Shown here piece after piece: positions 22,015-32,688 of a stretch of 58,151 nucleotides of DNA. Made by a program: the position numbers and the translations under genes. The DNA is from CAZIKF01 sp964539825 (GTDB lineage: Bacteria; Muiribacteriota; UBA6191). Numbering within the stretch: the stretch's first letter is position 1; each line of letters opens with the position of its first letter. The notes beneath the pieces are model-generated. The model was not told the DNA's origin and ran no database searches. It saw nothing but the letters and a program-made list of their open reading frames with translations. Where the stretch lies: contig CAZIKF010000032.1 of the NCBI GenBank assembly GCA_964539825.1, positions 1 through 58,151 on the forward strand. Reading direction: 5' to 3'.

Positions 22015-25000
22015 TCAGCGCAGGACAGCTATTTTTAAGCGTGCGCGATCCACAGAACCATCATCGGCTCTAACATACACTTGCGAAAAATAGATTCCAT
22101 TGGCTACTTGATGTCCAAAATCATCTTCCAGGGGCCACTCAAAGGTATGTGTAGCGGTATCCATGGCAATAGACACATCTTCATCGGAGTTTACTGAATA
22201 AATCGTTCTTCCGGTGGAATCCATAATCTTGATACGAATAAAGTCCGCCGTGCGATTCAAGGTATAGCGTAGACGGCAATAAGATCGTGCGGGATTTGGA
22301 AAGGCATGAATCCGCAATCTGAGCGGAGTATCAATTTTTAAAACTGCGCTATGAACTACCTTGTTACCGGAGCGATCGGCCGCCGAAATGCTTAACTTTG
22401 AACTTGAACGGGAGAAAATGGAGCGGGGAATACTCGCCTGGTAGTCCCAGTTTTCTGAACTCACGGTCTCAAGGACAGTCTCATCAAGAGAAACCTGAAC
22501 CGAGGAAGAAACCACACCTGAACCGTAATCTTCGATGCGAAAGTTTAATTCCCTCTTTTTTTCGGAAAGAACCCCCTCTTCCAGTTCCTCAGAAAGGATC
22601 ACTCTTGGAGACCTATGATCTTCCAGGATAGCAATCCTCCCCAGGCCGGAAATCAAAAGATCACTTTCTTGGGATGGAGGCAGAACGGTACCCAGAAATT
22701 TCCACCTACCTTCCGAGTGAAGATAATAGGCCTGGGCGGACCCCGGCTGAGATCTAGAAATGATCCTCAGGTGAGCCTCCCTCTCAAGGGATAGTTTCGC
22801 AGGAACCGCGAGAGCTATTTCTTCGATGAGTTCTAATTCAGAATTTTGTGCCACTGACCGACTGACCTGGGTCGGATCATCATCTACCTCGGAGCCTGGC
22901 AGAATGGCGACGGATTTCACCCCCTCGAAAGAGCCGGCCGGCAGATCTATTTTCAATCTTGAATTCGAAACTGCCCCCCCTGAACTTCCATCAATTTTTT
23001 CGATAGGAAAGGTCACTGTTCGAGAAGAGGCATTTCCTAAAAGATCCCTCCCGGTAATCTCTATTGATCCTATCCTCTGTGCGCTGGCAATAATTCGAAA
23101 CACCGAGCTGAAAGACTGATTTCCCACTTGCTGGAGATTGTCATTTAGAACCTCGATACCAGAAGGAGAGAAAAGGACGGGAGGAGCCGCAAGAAGTTCT
23201 GTTGAACGGATTAAAACCACAATCTCTTCGGAAGACACCGGATTTTCAAAGAATCGTAACTGGTAGTCGGGCCCTGTCTCAATCTCAAAGTTCGCTGACT
23301 TATTTGTGAGCATCCTGATACCGCTGCGGTCCCGAGCTCCCTCAATCCATAATATTGCGATGCCATCCCAATTTTGGTCCGCGTCCTGGGGTATCTCTCC
23401 AATCCCCTCCCAGATGTCTCCCTCAAATCGGTCCGTACTCAGCACCTGCCGGGAAATTGAGCTTACAAAAGGCTGAAAGGAAACCCTCGGGGGATCCACC
23501 AATTCCTCATTAAAAAGGATATGCACCTTAAATTGTCCCCTGGTGACCCTGGCGGTGGCCTCGGGTGAAAGATCGGAAAAATTGATAAGTTCAACTTCAG
23601 GAGCCCTTGTATCCACCTTAAATTCCTGCTCTAAAGAAGCATTCCCCAGGTTACCAACCGAATCCCTCGCGGAGACTTTCCAACGGTAAGTCCCCTGCTG
23701 ATTCAAAATCTGTAAGGTATTGATTTCAGCCTCCTCATTTGCCGGCACGGCAAACGTGGCAACCTCTCCTGAAGGAGCAGAGACTTGTAAGACATAATCC
23801 TCAGCGTTTTCCACTCGGCGCCAGCGGAATTCCACGGCGGTACTTCCCACATTTGAAGCCAGGGGCGGTGCTAATAAGGTAGGAGGGCTCAACGATTTAA
23901 AACTCAAATTGAGCTCAATTGACTGATGAGCCGAATTTCCAGCCAGATCTGTCGCCTTAACCCTGAGAAAATAAACACCCTGCCCGCCCGTTTGAATATC
24001 CTCGGGCCGCAGAAATTGTGTGAGTGGCGGCAAGGTCGCATCAAGCCTAAATTGCCTGGATTCAAGATCAATATCAGCATAGGTATCCGGATTCAGGGGG
24101 CGAGTTTCACTGGTATGGGGATCACTTGAGGAATTTTGAATGGGAGCCAGCAAGGCCCTGCCGGTCATAATTGGATTGGGCTTGGCGCTGCTGTTATCAG
24201 TAGCGGGCACACCCGGGACCAGTACCCCATCAACCATTAAGACCAATTCGAACTCAATTTTATCAAGACCTGCCCCACCCTTTGCCGGCGTTGCACTCAA
24301 AGCAGACAGGTCTCTTGCCTGACCGGTTAAAGTAATTTTATCTCCCGAGACTTTCAAAGTTCCGGGGCTTTGTCCCTGCCCGGTAGAATCAATGGATAGA
24401 TGGGGCGGGACCGTATCTAGTAAAAAGAAAAAGGATTTTCTAAGCTCAGCGGGTCCGTCACTATCTGAACCTGAAAAGGGATGAAACCCTCCCAGGCCGG
24501 AGCGGGCTCCATCGATTGAGTTACCCGCGTTATCAACAGGGGTGACATCGATCCTATAAATCCCATCAGCACTCCCATTGGTGGGCAGGGTGACCACATT
24601 CCCCTGGCGGTCAATGAATTCCAGTAGAGACCGAAAAAAGTCGTCTTTAGGATTGAAGGAGGGGAGTGTCGGATCAATGGAATTTGGTTTATGGGTATAA
24701 CTGAGACGTCCAATCAATTCATTATTATTCACCAGGTTAAACACGTCTGGATCCAGTTCACCTTGCCTGTATGGAACCTGGAGAACCAGTGTCATACCTG
24801 AGAAGTCGATGGAAATTCCTGAGCCGTAATTTATCTTTCCATCTTGATCAAAAACATGTAGTTTCGGCGGGTGGGGATCAATGAGAATGGCGGATACGTG
24901 ACGTAGAGGGGTATTGATCTTGGCTGAGTTGGGAGGGAATGTGGACTGGGTAAAGGGCGGTGTCGTGTCCAGTAAAAATTCCTTTTCGATGGGATCTGAG

Positions 25001-27198
25001 ATATTTCCCGCCAGATCCTGAGCGAGCACCTCAACCAGGTACGGACCATCGAAGAGTCCAAACCGGGGATCTCTCGCTCCTGGCTCGACACCTGTGCCCA
25101 CTGCGGTTGGATTGGGGAAGGCAAAGTCATAACTAGGAAAAACCGTGCGCTGATTTCTATCGATAGCGACGGTGACACTCCCGGCTGATAAACAGGTGTT
25201 ATTAGCATCTCCCTGGTTGGGGGTAGCGGTACCCAATAAAGTTCGCGGAATGGTATCGGGTCCGTTGAGCCTGGCCTTCACATTAAGGACAGAGCGGGTC
25301 AAGTTGAAGCTGGGGTCGGTGGAACAGATCTGAGCCGAAAGAATTTCTCGCACCGAATCCAGGGTGGAAAGATCCACCAGGTCAGGGTTTTCTGGAATTT
25401 TCGCCCCTCTAATTGGGTTTTCCAATAGAGGATTACCGGTATCCGCTTGAAAATCACTTCCCGGGTCTGGAGCGGGAGCCAGGGAAACCTGTATTCGGTC
25501 TGCAGCAATATTGGTATTATCGACTTCGAAGATAAAGGTTTCGGTGCTGCGATTTCCAACCAGGTCCACGAGGTTCGCGTTTACGGTATAATTCCCCTCT
25601 GGAGCAACTCCATTCTGGGCCGCGAAAAGATCCTCTTCGGGACGAAGAATCAACACAAGGCCATTTGGGGGCCTCGTGGCCAGGGTACCGGTAATTGGAA
25701 GCTGATCGGGTCCAATGAGTTCCACCCTGATTCCGGCTTCCCCATCATCGGATCCGCTGCTGAGAATCTTTGAAAAGTCGACTCCGGACGCGTTGTTGCG
25801 GGCCAGTTTATCGGCCTGGGAATCATCAGGAATATCTTCGGGAACATTATAGTCTTTCACGATGATCGTGATTTGCTCGGGGAATTCTCCTCTTGGAATC
25901 TTTTGGCCATTTTTGGGCTCACTTTGAATCAGCCCGGGGATGGCCGGATCAACCCGGTTCAAATCCGGTGCCACCGTATCTAAAATGAGAGCTCGCTCGA
26001 TAGTAGCCCCTCTCGCGAGTACTCCACTATCTAAACTTACCGGATTTCCGGCAGCGTCCTGCCCATTCGGTTCAAAAGTCAGCGATATGGACCCGATGTC
26101 AGATAGCCCGGTAAGGGGAGTCAGAATATACTCAACCACATTCGGAGAAGTACTAAAAGCCTCCGGATCAAAGAAAACTTTATAAGGCTCTGGCGCTTGA
26201 CCAACGCCTGAACCGATCTGCTCGATCGTCAGTGAAGGCGGTGTTTTCAGATTTTCACTAAAGGTCGCACGGACTCTTACCGTCCCGGCGGAAATGAACA
26301 CACCGGGAATCTCCTCAATAGTTTGTGTCTCATCACCAGGATTTTTTAGAACCTCCAGCCTGGTCAGGATGGGAGAGGCTCTATCCAATACTACCCGGTA
26401 AAGTACCGGCTCGGAACGATTAGCCTCGGAACCATCGGCGAAGACTCCGCTATTACTATCTAAACCCACCACCTTAACTAGGAATTCACCATCGTCTTCT
26501 TCCCGTGCCAGACCGAGGGGAAGCTCAAAAATACCTTGAGTTTGCCCCGTGGCACCTACTACTTGACCGGCCTCGGTCAAACCATCAATGACCTGAATTC
26601 CCAATTCTTCCAGTGGAGCGGAGGGATTCGGGTCATTGATCCTGGCGGTGATGGTAATTTCGCTGGAGGTAAAATAGGTGGTTCCAGAGGAATAAGACAG
26701 GGGCTCACCGGTGGCACCTGAACCAATGAAAACCTGTAGCGGGGTTACCACCGGGGGCACTCGATCAAAGGTAACCTCCAGTGAATTTTGGCTGGTAGCG
26801 ATTCTTCCACCCAGGTTGATTTGAGCTACGCGCACTTTAACGAGCTTTTTTTCACTATTGGTAAAGAACACCGTCAGCTTTCCGTCGCAGGTAGCCTCTG
26901 TGACACTGGTTCCACTATCGGTTGGTGAGGGCGGTAAAATGGAAACAGTAAAACTTGAGGTAGCCCCGTCGTGCGTGAATTCAACAGGGTAGCGATCAAA
27001 GGAAGTGCGGCCCACTACCACATTATCATTGGAGCCAGCGTCTAGATTTGGTCCCACCGCTGCGCGGGTAATTACGCAATTCTGGGGTTTATCGTCCGTG
27101 CATGGACCCAGGGTATTCCCGGTACAGACGGCGTCGAGAGGACAGACAAGAACCAGGATTGCCAATAATTCTAAAAACCACCTTAATTCCTTGCCCAT
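22015..27198 (-). CDS. large exported multi-Ig protein, FlgD-Ig-like C-terminus (paralogue 1)
   Basis: About 1,727 residues from the ATG at 27198, where the signal peptide begins (ELRWFLELLAILVLVCPLDA); a GTG at 27252 would add 18 polar residues. The mature N-terminus has VCTGNTLGPCTDD, matched by VCSGNSLGGCSD in the neighbour. The body is a chain of Ig/FN3-like beta units with repeated phrases such as LDTTPP, DLAGN and DSVGNLG. The last ~105 residues (about 1622-1727) form a FlgD-Ig or T9SS-tail-like module: FPNPARSYCRLRY, then IMDSTGRTIY, then VANGIYFSQVYV, ending RLKIAVLR. It is probably a surface or cell-wall-associated structural protein. The paralogue lies 130 bp upstream in the same orientation and is collinear by eye. 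Confidence 0.82.
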   Translation of the reverse strand: MGKELRWFLELLAILVLVCPLDAVCTGNTLGPCTDDKPQNCVITRAAVGPNLDAGSNDNVVVGRTSFDRYPVEFTHDGATSSFTVSILPPSPTDSGTSVTEATCDGKLTVFFTNSEKKLVKVRVAQINLGGRIATSQNSLEVTFDRVPPVVTPLQVFIGSGATGEPLSYSSGTTYFTSSEITITARINDPNPSAPLEELGIQVIDGLTEAGQVVGATGQTQGIFELPLGLAREEDDGEFLVKVVGLDSNSGVFADGSEANRSEPVLYRVVLDRASPILTRLEVLKNPGDETQTIEEIPGVFISAGTVRVRATFSENLKTPPSLTIEQIGSGVGQAPEPYKVFFDPEAFSTSPNVVEYILTPLTGLSDIGSISLTFEPNGQDAAGNPVSLDSGVLARGATIERALILDTVAPDLNRVDPAIPGLIQSEPKNGQKIPRGEFPEQITIIVKDYNVPEDIPDDSQADKLARNNASGVDFSKILSSGSDDGEAGIRVELIGPDQLPITGTLATRPPNGLVLILRPEEDLFAAQNGVAPEGNYTVNANLVDLVGNRSTETFIFEVDNTNIAADRIQVSLAPAPDPGSDFQADTGNPLLENPIRGAKIPENPDLVDLSTLDSVREILSAQICSTDPSFNLTRSVLNVKARLNGPDTIPRTLLGTATPNQGDANNTCLSAGSVTVAIDRNQRTVFPSYDFAFPNPTAVGTGVEPGARDPRFGLFDGPYLVEVLAQDLAGNISDPIEKEFLLDTTPPFTQSTFPPNSAKINTPLRHVSAILIDPHPPKLHVFDQDGKINYGSGISIDFSGMTLVLQVPYRQGELDPDVFNLVNNNELIGRLSYTHKPNSIDPTLPSFNPKDDFFRSLLEFIDRQGNVVTLPTNGSADGIYRIDVTPVDNAGNSIDGARSGLGGFHPFSGSDSDGPAELRKSFFFLLDTVPPHLSIDSTGQGQSPGTLKVSGDKITLTGQARDLSALSATPAKGGAGLDKIEFELVLMVDGVLVPGVPATDNSSAKPNPIMTGRALLAPIQNSSSDPHTSETRPLNPDTYADIDLESRQFRLDATLPPLTQFLRPEDIQTGGQGVYFLRVKATDLAGNSAHQSIELNLSFKSLSPPTLLAPPLASNVGSTAVEFRWRRVENAEDYVLQVSAPSGEVATFAVPANEEAEINTLQILNQQGTYRWKVSARDSVGNLGNASLEQEFKVDTRAPEVELINFSDLSPEATARVTRGQFKVHILFNEELVDPPRVSFQPFVSSISRQVLSTDRFEGDIWEGIGEIPQDADQNWDGIAILWIEGARDRSGIRMLTNKSANFEIETGPDYQLRFFENPVSSEEIVVLIRSTELLAAPPVLFSPSGIEVLNDNLQQVGNQSFSSVFRIIASAQRIGSIEITGRDLLGNASSRTVTFPIEKIDGSSGGAVSNSRLKIDLPAGSFEGVKSVAILPGSEVDDDPTQVSRSVAQNSELELIEEIALAVPAKLSLEREAHLRIISRSQPGSAQAYYLHSEGRWKFLGTVLPPSQESDLLISGLGRIAILEDHRSPRVILSEELEEGVLSEKKRELNFRIEDYGSGVVSSSVQVSLDETVLETVSSENWDYQASIPRSIFSRSSSKLSISAADRSGNKVVHSAVLKIDTPLRLRIHAFPNPARSYCRLRYTLNRTADFIRIKIMDSTGRTIYSVNSDEDVSIAMDTATHTFEWPLEDDFGHQVANGIYFSQVYVRADDGSVDRARLKIAVLR

Positions 27199-27328
27199 GG
27201 AGCCCTGCCGGGAACTCTCCGCCCATGTTCTACGCCCAGCCTGAATAGACACGGAGATTGGCGTTATTATATCAAAAATATGGGAAAACTAAGTGTTTTT
27301 GTATGAATTAAGAAGATTTCTGGATATT

Positions 27329-30300
27329 TCAACGGATTACCGCGATGCGAAGGATCGCTCGATCTACCCTGCCCTGGGAATCCATGGCCTGCAATTGACA
27401 ATAGTAAATGCCGTTAGAAACGGGTCTTCCGCCTGTATTTTCCAGGTTCCACTGGAATTGATTCCGGGTGATGTCCAGAGTCAGGTCCATATCTTCCTCA
27501 GAACTTGAGGCAAAGACCAATCCCTCTGCAGAATCAAAAATTCTTAGCTCAACAGAATCCGCTCTACGATTCAGGTCATACTGGATCATCGCAAAATTCC
27601 TGGCTGGATTCGGAAAGGAGAGTGCCCGGATTCGAATGGGGCCTGCTATGACGGCATGTGTACTGAGTCTGGCGATATTCCCCAATCGATCGGAGCCCTC
27701 TAACTCAATACTATGCGAGCCCCGAGGCAAGGAGCCTTGAACCCTGGCTTCCACAAGTCCATCATCGAGCATACGAAACTTTAACTGGGATCCCGCCAGA
27801 GTACCTTTTAAGCTTTCCGCCTCAAGCCCGACTCCCTCATCAAAAACCTTGAGATGAAAACCAGGGCGAATACTATCCAGGGACAACAACTCATCCTCAT
27901 CTTCAAACTCCATTCTTGGCGGAGTTCTGTCTGAGTAAACCGCCAGGGAGCCAAACTGACTGATGGAAAAGGCTTGTTGTGCAACAGATCCTAGAAAGTG
28001 AATACCATCCGCGGACTCTAGAAAAACTCCCTCCCCCTGCTGAAGTTTTTCATCGCTTAAAAACTCAACACTACCCGGTTTCTTGAGAGCCAAATGAGAG
28101 GGGTATAGTGTCTCTAAGTCCCTGACTTTTTTTAAACTACCACCCTTACCAGCCTGGGACACGGAATACCTGGCAGCTAATTGCGTATCAAGCTCCAAAT
28201 CAGAGCGCGGGAAAATCCCTACCAACTGATCGGGTGGCAGAGATCCGCTGGGAAGAATTAGCTTTAATTTTGAATTCCGAATACTGGCGGAACCATCCTG
28301 ATCTGCCCCCTGAAGTGGAAAGCTGACCTTTCTGGTAGAGGAGTTCCCCAGAAGATCTGTTCCGGTTATCTCAAGACGCCCCTTCTGTTGAGAAGTGGCT
28401 CCGATAATCCTGAGGATGGCAGTAAATGTAGTATCTCCCACCTTGACCAGATCCTGCCCCACTATCTCGACCCCTTGTGGATTAAAGAGAACGGGAGGCC
28501 CTGCGAGTTTCTCTGAAGAGCGAATCACGAGAACTACTTCCGTTCGAAATACAGGATTTTCAAAAAACTTCACTTCATAGGCAGGACCGGTATCGATTTC
28601 AAATCTGAAGTCCTTATCTTCCTTCATTGCATTGCCGGCTCGATCGGTAGCCCTACTCACTGACACGGTGGCAAAGCCGTCCCATAATGCCGTAGCCGTT
28701 TCCGGAATCGTCGCGACGCCTTCCCAAACCTTGCCCGTAGTTTTGTCAGTAACCACTAGCTGAGGCGAAAGCGAAGCGCTGAACGGCTGAAACTGAACTC
28801 GCGGTGCTTTGCTCAACTCCTCGGAGAATTGAATCTGCATGCGAAACTGTCCGATGGTTAAAGTCCCCTTTGAGTCTGGAGAGGGATCTAACCAGCTGAG
28901 AATATTGACCTTGGGCGCTGTCCGGTCGATGGAAAATTTTCGAATAAAGGTGGGTTCCCCAAGGTTACCCACGGAGTCCCTGGCCTCGACAAACCACTCA
29001 TATTCCCCTTCCTTACTAAAAACCTTATTCAGAGTTGGATTATTTGCTCCGTTTGGAAGGACAGACTCGGTGGTCTTTTCCCCATTTGGATGGGAGAGAT
29101 GCAATATATACTCCTCGGCATTTAGCACCGGTCTCCACTCAAATTTTACAATTCCTCGTGTGAAGGATTCATTGAAATCGGGCGCTACTAATACCGGAGG
29201 TGTTAATTTCCCGAATTGCAGGTTCATCTGCAAAGTGCGCTTGGTTACATTCCCCGCCAGGTCATAAGCGAGGATTCTCAGGAAATAATTCGCTTGCTTG
29301 CCAGTACTGTTGTCCGCCTGGGAAATGACTTCATCCTGGGGTGGAAGCTGTCCGCGGATTCTCCAGGTCCGCTCTTCAAGTTCCAGGGCTGCGTAACTGG
29401 AAGGATCCAGGGGCTTGGTAGAACTGGTATGGGGATCCTTTGATTTCTGACGGAGAGGATCAAGAATTGCAAGTTGAGCCGCCAGGATCGGATTATTTTT
29501 GGGTTTTGAATTTTGGGAACCAGCGATTGGGGGAACCAGTTCTCCATCAAGTGTCTGCAAAACTACTTCGTACTCAACCCGATCAATCCCCGCACCTCCC
29601 TGGGCAGCCTGTAATTGAGCAGAAAGATCGCGCGCTTTACCAGTGAGCTCAAAATTTCTCCCGCTGACGCTCAATACGTCTTGACTCGTCCCAGTACCAA
29701 TAGGGTCAAGGGTTAAGGAAGGGGCAATGCTATCGAGCAGAAAGAAGAATGTATTGGTTACTTCCTTGGGACGGTTTCGGCGCTCCCCCGCTGGAAAGGC
29801 CGACCATCCCGCATTGGAGTCACCATTGACCGCGGGATTTACTGAGTTTCCTGAGTTATCAACAGGAATAGATTCGATCTCGTAGATACCGTCCGCCAGC
29901 CCATCTACAGGAAGAGAAGTTACCGTCGTGCTTTTATCTACAAATTCCAATAACACTCGAAAAGCGTCATCTTTTGGATTAAAGCTTGGCTTGGTTGGAT
30001 CGAGGGAATTGGGGATGTGGGTAAAGGTCAACTTTCCTCTCAGCGTCCCATCTTGCAAAAAGAGATCGGAGCGATTAAGTACTGCCGGTTGATAGGGGGT
30101 TCGAAGGGTCAATTTAATGGAACTGCGATCTACCGAAATTCCCGAACCAAAGTTGATGTGCCCCACTTCATCAAAGGTATGAATTCTGGGTGGGTGAGGA
30201 TCAACCAGTATCGATGAAATATGACGCAGAGGACTATTGATTTTAGAATTATCCGCTGGGAAAGTGAGCTCCGTAAAGGGCTGGGTGGTATCTAGAAGAA

Positions 30301-32527
30301 ACTCTTTGCGAATGGGGTCTGACTGATTCCCTGCATCATCTAGAGCCTGAACTTCAACCAGGTAGGGACCATCGAATTGACCAAACCTGGGATCCCTCGT
30401 ACCCGGTTCTATATTAGGACCGGCTGAACTTGGATTGGGAAACAAGCCAAGGTTTGGAAACGCCGCTGTCTGGTCATTGGGAACCTGAAAACTTACTTCA
30501 CCCTGGGTTTCACAGAGATTAGCAGCCCCCAGGTTGGCCGCCCCGGTGGAATTGAGTGTTCTGGCTACCGTATCAGGGCCATTCAAACGAGCCTTAAGAG
30601 CAATACTGCGCAGGGACCGAGTAAGATCAAAGGTTCGATCCGTGGAGCACACTCGAAAACCCTGTAGTGTATTGACAGACGTCAAGGTGGACAGGTCTAT
30701 TAAGTCGGGATTGTCTGGTATTTCCTTCGCGTCGATTGGGTTTTCTAAACCTGGATTGGGAGAGTCGGGTTGAAAGTCGGCACCAGCATCTGGAGCGGGA
30801 AGCAGTGCCACCCTGATCGAATCAGCGGCAACATCTGTATTATCCACAACAAAGAAAAAGGTCTCAACCCCCTTATTGCCAACTTTATCTAAAAGAGTCA
30901 CCCTCACCGAGTAGGTTCCTTCAGGAGCAAGGCCGCCACCCTGGGGAAATAGCGCTTCTACCTCTGGAAGAAGATAAATGAGTCCATTGGGAGGCTGAGT
31001 CACCAGGGTCCCGATAATAGGATTGTCGGTGGGATCCTTGATCTCTACCTGGACTCCGTCCTCAGTGGAAGATTCAGAGCTTTCTATGATTTTAGAAAAA
31101 TCCACCCCGGACGCATTGGAAGTCTCTCTTAGCTGAGAATCCGCCCCCCCGTCTCCCAGGTCGATATTTTGAGGAAGATTATAATCCCTCACGATCATCG
31201 TAATCTGCCTGGGAAAACTTCCCCTGGGAATTTTTTCGTTATTCCCTGGTATTGTGCGTACTTCACCAGGATTCTGAGGATCAATACGATTCAAATCGGG
31301 AGGAACCGTATCCACAATGGCCGCCCGGTTCACTACCCCCCCATTCACAGCCCCCTGGCTTAGATTTATAGGTCGCCCGGCCAGGTCAGTGCCGTTAGGA
31401 AGAAAAGTAAAGGTTACAGGGCCAATTTCCTCCGGACCAACAAGCGGGGAGAACTCATACTCCACTACCGAAGGATTCGCGGCAAAAAGTTCTGAATCAA
31501 AGGTGGCTGTGATTGGTTGGTCGGGGGGATCTCCAACACCATTTCCCAGTTGCTGGATCTCCAAAGTGGGAGGCCGGCCCAGGTTTTCGCTAAAAGTAGC
31601 CCGCACTCTTACCCTGCCACTTCGAATGAACACACCCGGTATTTGCTCCACAGTCTGATCGGGAGTCTGGGGATTCTTAATCAGTTCCAGCCTGGTAATA
31701 ATTGGATCTGTCTTATCCAGTCTTACCCTCAGAAGAAGCCCTTCAGACACATTGGCAGGAGAGCCGTCGTCGAATAATTCCGAATCACTATCGAGACCAG
31801 CGATGCGAAGAAGATACTCCCCCTCTGGTTCGGAAGAGAGCCCCACGGGAAAACCAAAGCTCCCCGCATTCTGAGAGTCTGCTGGAATGGGAGGGGGCTT
31901 TACTGATAATCCCTCAATCACCTGCATAGATAACTTCAGCGCGTCCTGTGCAGGAGCTGGATCCACCACCCTGGCACGAATAAATACATCTTGCGAGGTG
32001 AAATAAGTAGTTCCGGCGGAATACTCAAGCCCGGCCCCTTCCTCAGCACCTGTTCCCGGGAAAACCCGCTGAATGTTGACCACCGGGGGCAGCTTGTCAA
32101 AGATAACCTGTAGTGGTGCCTGACTGGTGATGATACGGTTCAGTTCCGCCTGAAAGACCTGAACACTAATATTTTTCTGCTCCGACTGAGAAAAGAAGGC
32201 GGTGAGAGTGCCTTCACACTCAGATTCGGTGATAGAGGTCCCCGAATCCGTAGCGTTTAGTCCCGAAAGGCTGGCCGTATAAGTAAGAGTCGGCCCCCCG
32301 GTATGGGTGAAACCTACAGGGATTTGCCCGAAGGAGGTCCTGCGAACGTTTCCCTGGTTGGATTGATCAGCGCCGGTGATCGCCACAGCATCGATGGCAC
32401 ACGTAGCCGAGGGAGGGATACTTTGGGCCTGCGAATCGGAACACCCACCCAGACTGTTTCCTGAACAAACAGCCCATGTACTTGTCCCCAGCAGGTTTAT
32501 CAAAAAGAAAAGCCGCCAAATTTTCAT
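27329..32527 (-). CDS. large exported multi-Ig protein, FlgD-Ig-like C-terminus (paralogue 2)
   Basis: About 1,732 residues from the ATG at 32527, preceded by GGGAG at 8-9 nt; a GTG at 32542 would add five residues. It has a signal peptide (MKIWRLFFLINLLGTSTWA) and mature motif VCSGNSLGGCSD. It aligns along its whole length with the downstream paralogue; nearly identical blocks include DPRFGxFDGPYLVEV, KINSPLRHISSILVDPHPP and GSGISVD. The C-terminal ~105 residues carry FPNPARNFAMIQYDLNR, LRIFDSAEG and VSNGIYYCQLQ, a FlgD-Ig-like module also similar to T9SS sorting tails, but no T9SS component is present here. It is first in a probable three-gene unit with paralogue 1 and the EcsC-TerB gene. 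Confidence 0.82.
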   Translation of the reverse strand: MKIWRLFFLINLLGTSTWAVCSGNSLGGCSDSQAQSIPPSATCAIDAVAITGADQSNQGNVRRTSFGQIPVGFTHTGGPTLTYTASLSGLNATDSGTSITESECEGTLTAFFSQSEQKNISVQVFQAELNRIITSQAPLQVIFDKLPPVVNIQRVFPGTGAEEGAGLEYSAGTTYFTSQDVFIRARVVDPAPAQDALKLSMQVIEGLSVKPPPIPADSQNAGSFGFPVGLSSEPEGEYLLRIAGLDSDSELFDDGSPANVSEGLLLRVRLDKTDPIITRLELIKNPQTPDQTVEQIPGVFIRSGRVRVRATFSENLGRPPTLEIQQLGNGVGDPPDQPITATFDSELFAANPSVVEYEFSPLVGPEEIGPVTFTFLPNGTDLAGRPINLSQGAVNGGVVNRAAIVDTVPPDLNRIDPQNPGEVRTIPGNNEKIPRGSFPRQITMIVRDYNLPQNIDLGDGGADSQLRETSNASGVDFSKIIESSESSTEDGVQVEIKDPTDNPIIGTLVTQPPNGLIYLLPEVEALFPQGGGLAPEGTYSVRVTLLDKVGNKGVETFFFVVDNTDVAADSIRVALLPAPDAGADFQPDSPNPGLENPIDAKEIPDNPDLIDLSTLTSVNTLQGFRVCSTDRTFDLTRSLRSIALKARLNGPDTVARTLNSTGAANLGAANLCETQGEVSFQVPNDQTAAFPNLGLFPNPSSAGPNIEPGTRDPRFGQFDGPYLVEVQALDDAGNQSDPIRKEFLLDTTQPFTELTFPADNSKINSPLRHISSILVDPHPPRIHTFDEVGHINFGSGISVDRSSIKLTLRTPYQPAVLNRSDLFLQDGTLRGKLTFTHIPNSLDPTKPSFNPKDDAFRVLLEFVDKSTTVTSLPVDGLADGIYEIESIPVDNSGNSVNPAVNGDSNAGWSAFPAGERRNRPKEVTNTFFFLLDSIAPSLTLDPIGTGTSQDVLSVSGRNFELTGKARDLSAQLQAAQGGAGIDRVEYEVVLQTLDGELVPPIAGSQNSKPKNNPILAAQLAILDPLRQKSKDPHTSSTKPLDPSSYAALELEERTWRIRGQLPPQDEVISQADNSTGKQANYFLRILAYDLAGNVTKRTLQMNLQFGKLTPPVLVAPDFNESFTRGIVKFEWRPVLNAEEYILHLSHPNGEKTTESVLPNGANNPTLNKVFSKEGEYEWFVEARDSVGNLGEPTFIRKFSIDRTAPKVNILSWLDPSPDSKGTLTIGQFRMQIQFSEELSKAPRVQFQPFSASLSPQLVVTDKTTGKVWEGVATIPETATALWDGFATVSVSRATDRAGNAMKEDKDFRFEIDTGPAYEVKFFENPVFRTEVVLVIRSSEKLAGPPVLFNPQGVEIVGQDLVKVGDTTFTAILRIIGATSQQKGRLEITGTDLLGNSSTRKVSFPLQGADQDGSASIRNSKLKLILPSGSLPPDQLVGIFPRSDLELDTQLAARYSVSQAGKGGSLKKVRDLETLYPSHLALKKPGSVEFLSDEKLQQGEGVFLESADGIHFLGSVAQQAFSISQFGSLAVYSDRTPPRMEFEDEDELLSLDSIRPGFHLKVFDEGVGLEAESLKGTLAGSQLKFRMLDDGLVEARVQGSLPRGSHSIELEGSDRLGNIARLSTHAVIAGPIRIRALSFPNPARNFAMIQYDLNRRADSVELRIFDSAEGLVFASSSEEDMDLTLDITRNQFQWNLENTGGRPVSNGIYYCQLQAMDSQGRVDRAILRIAVIR

Positions 32528-32688
32528 TCTATGAACTCCCACCCCGGAGGAGAGCTGCCCGTTTCGACCTTCCCCACTATTGAGGAGCGCCGGTGCCAGA
32601 TGAGCGGAATCTCTGTTATAGTTAAATGAGATTCGACTGTGGCTGAACCTGTATCAGGAGCGGAAGAATCAAAAAATACTAACAAAAA

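Noticed and set aside
22015..32527. Calling the FPNP-type tails true T9SS sorting signals
   Set aside because: FlgD-Ig-like domains share the same pattern, and no T9SS machinery is visible, so only the fold resemblance is claimed.
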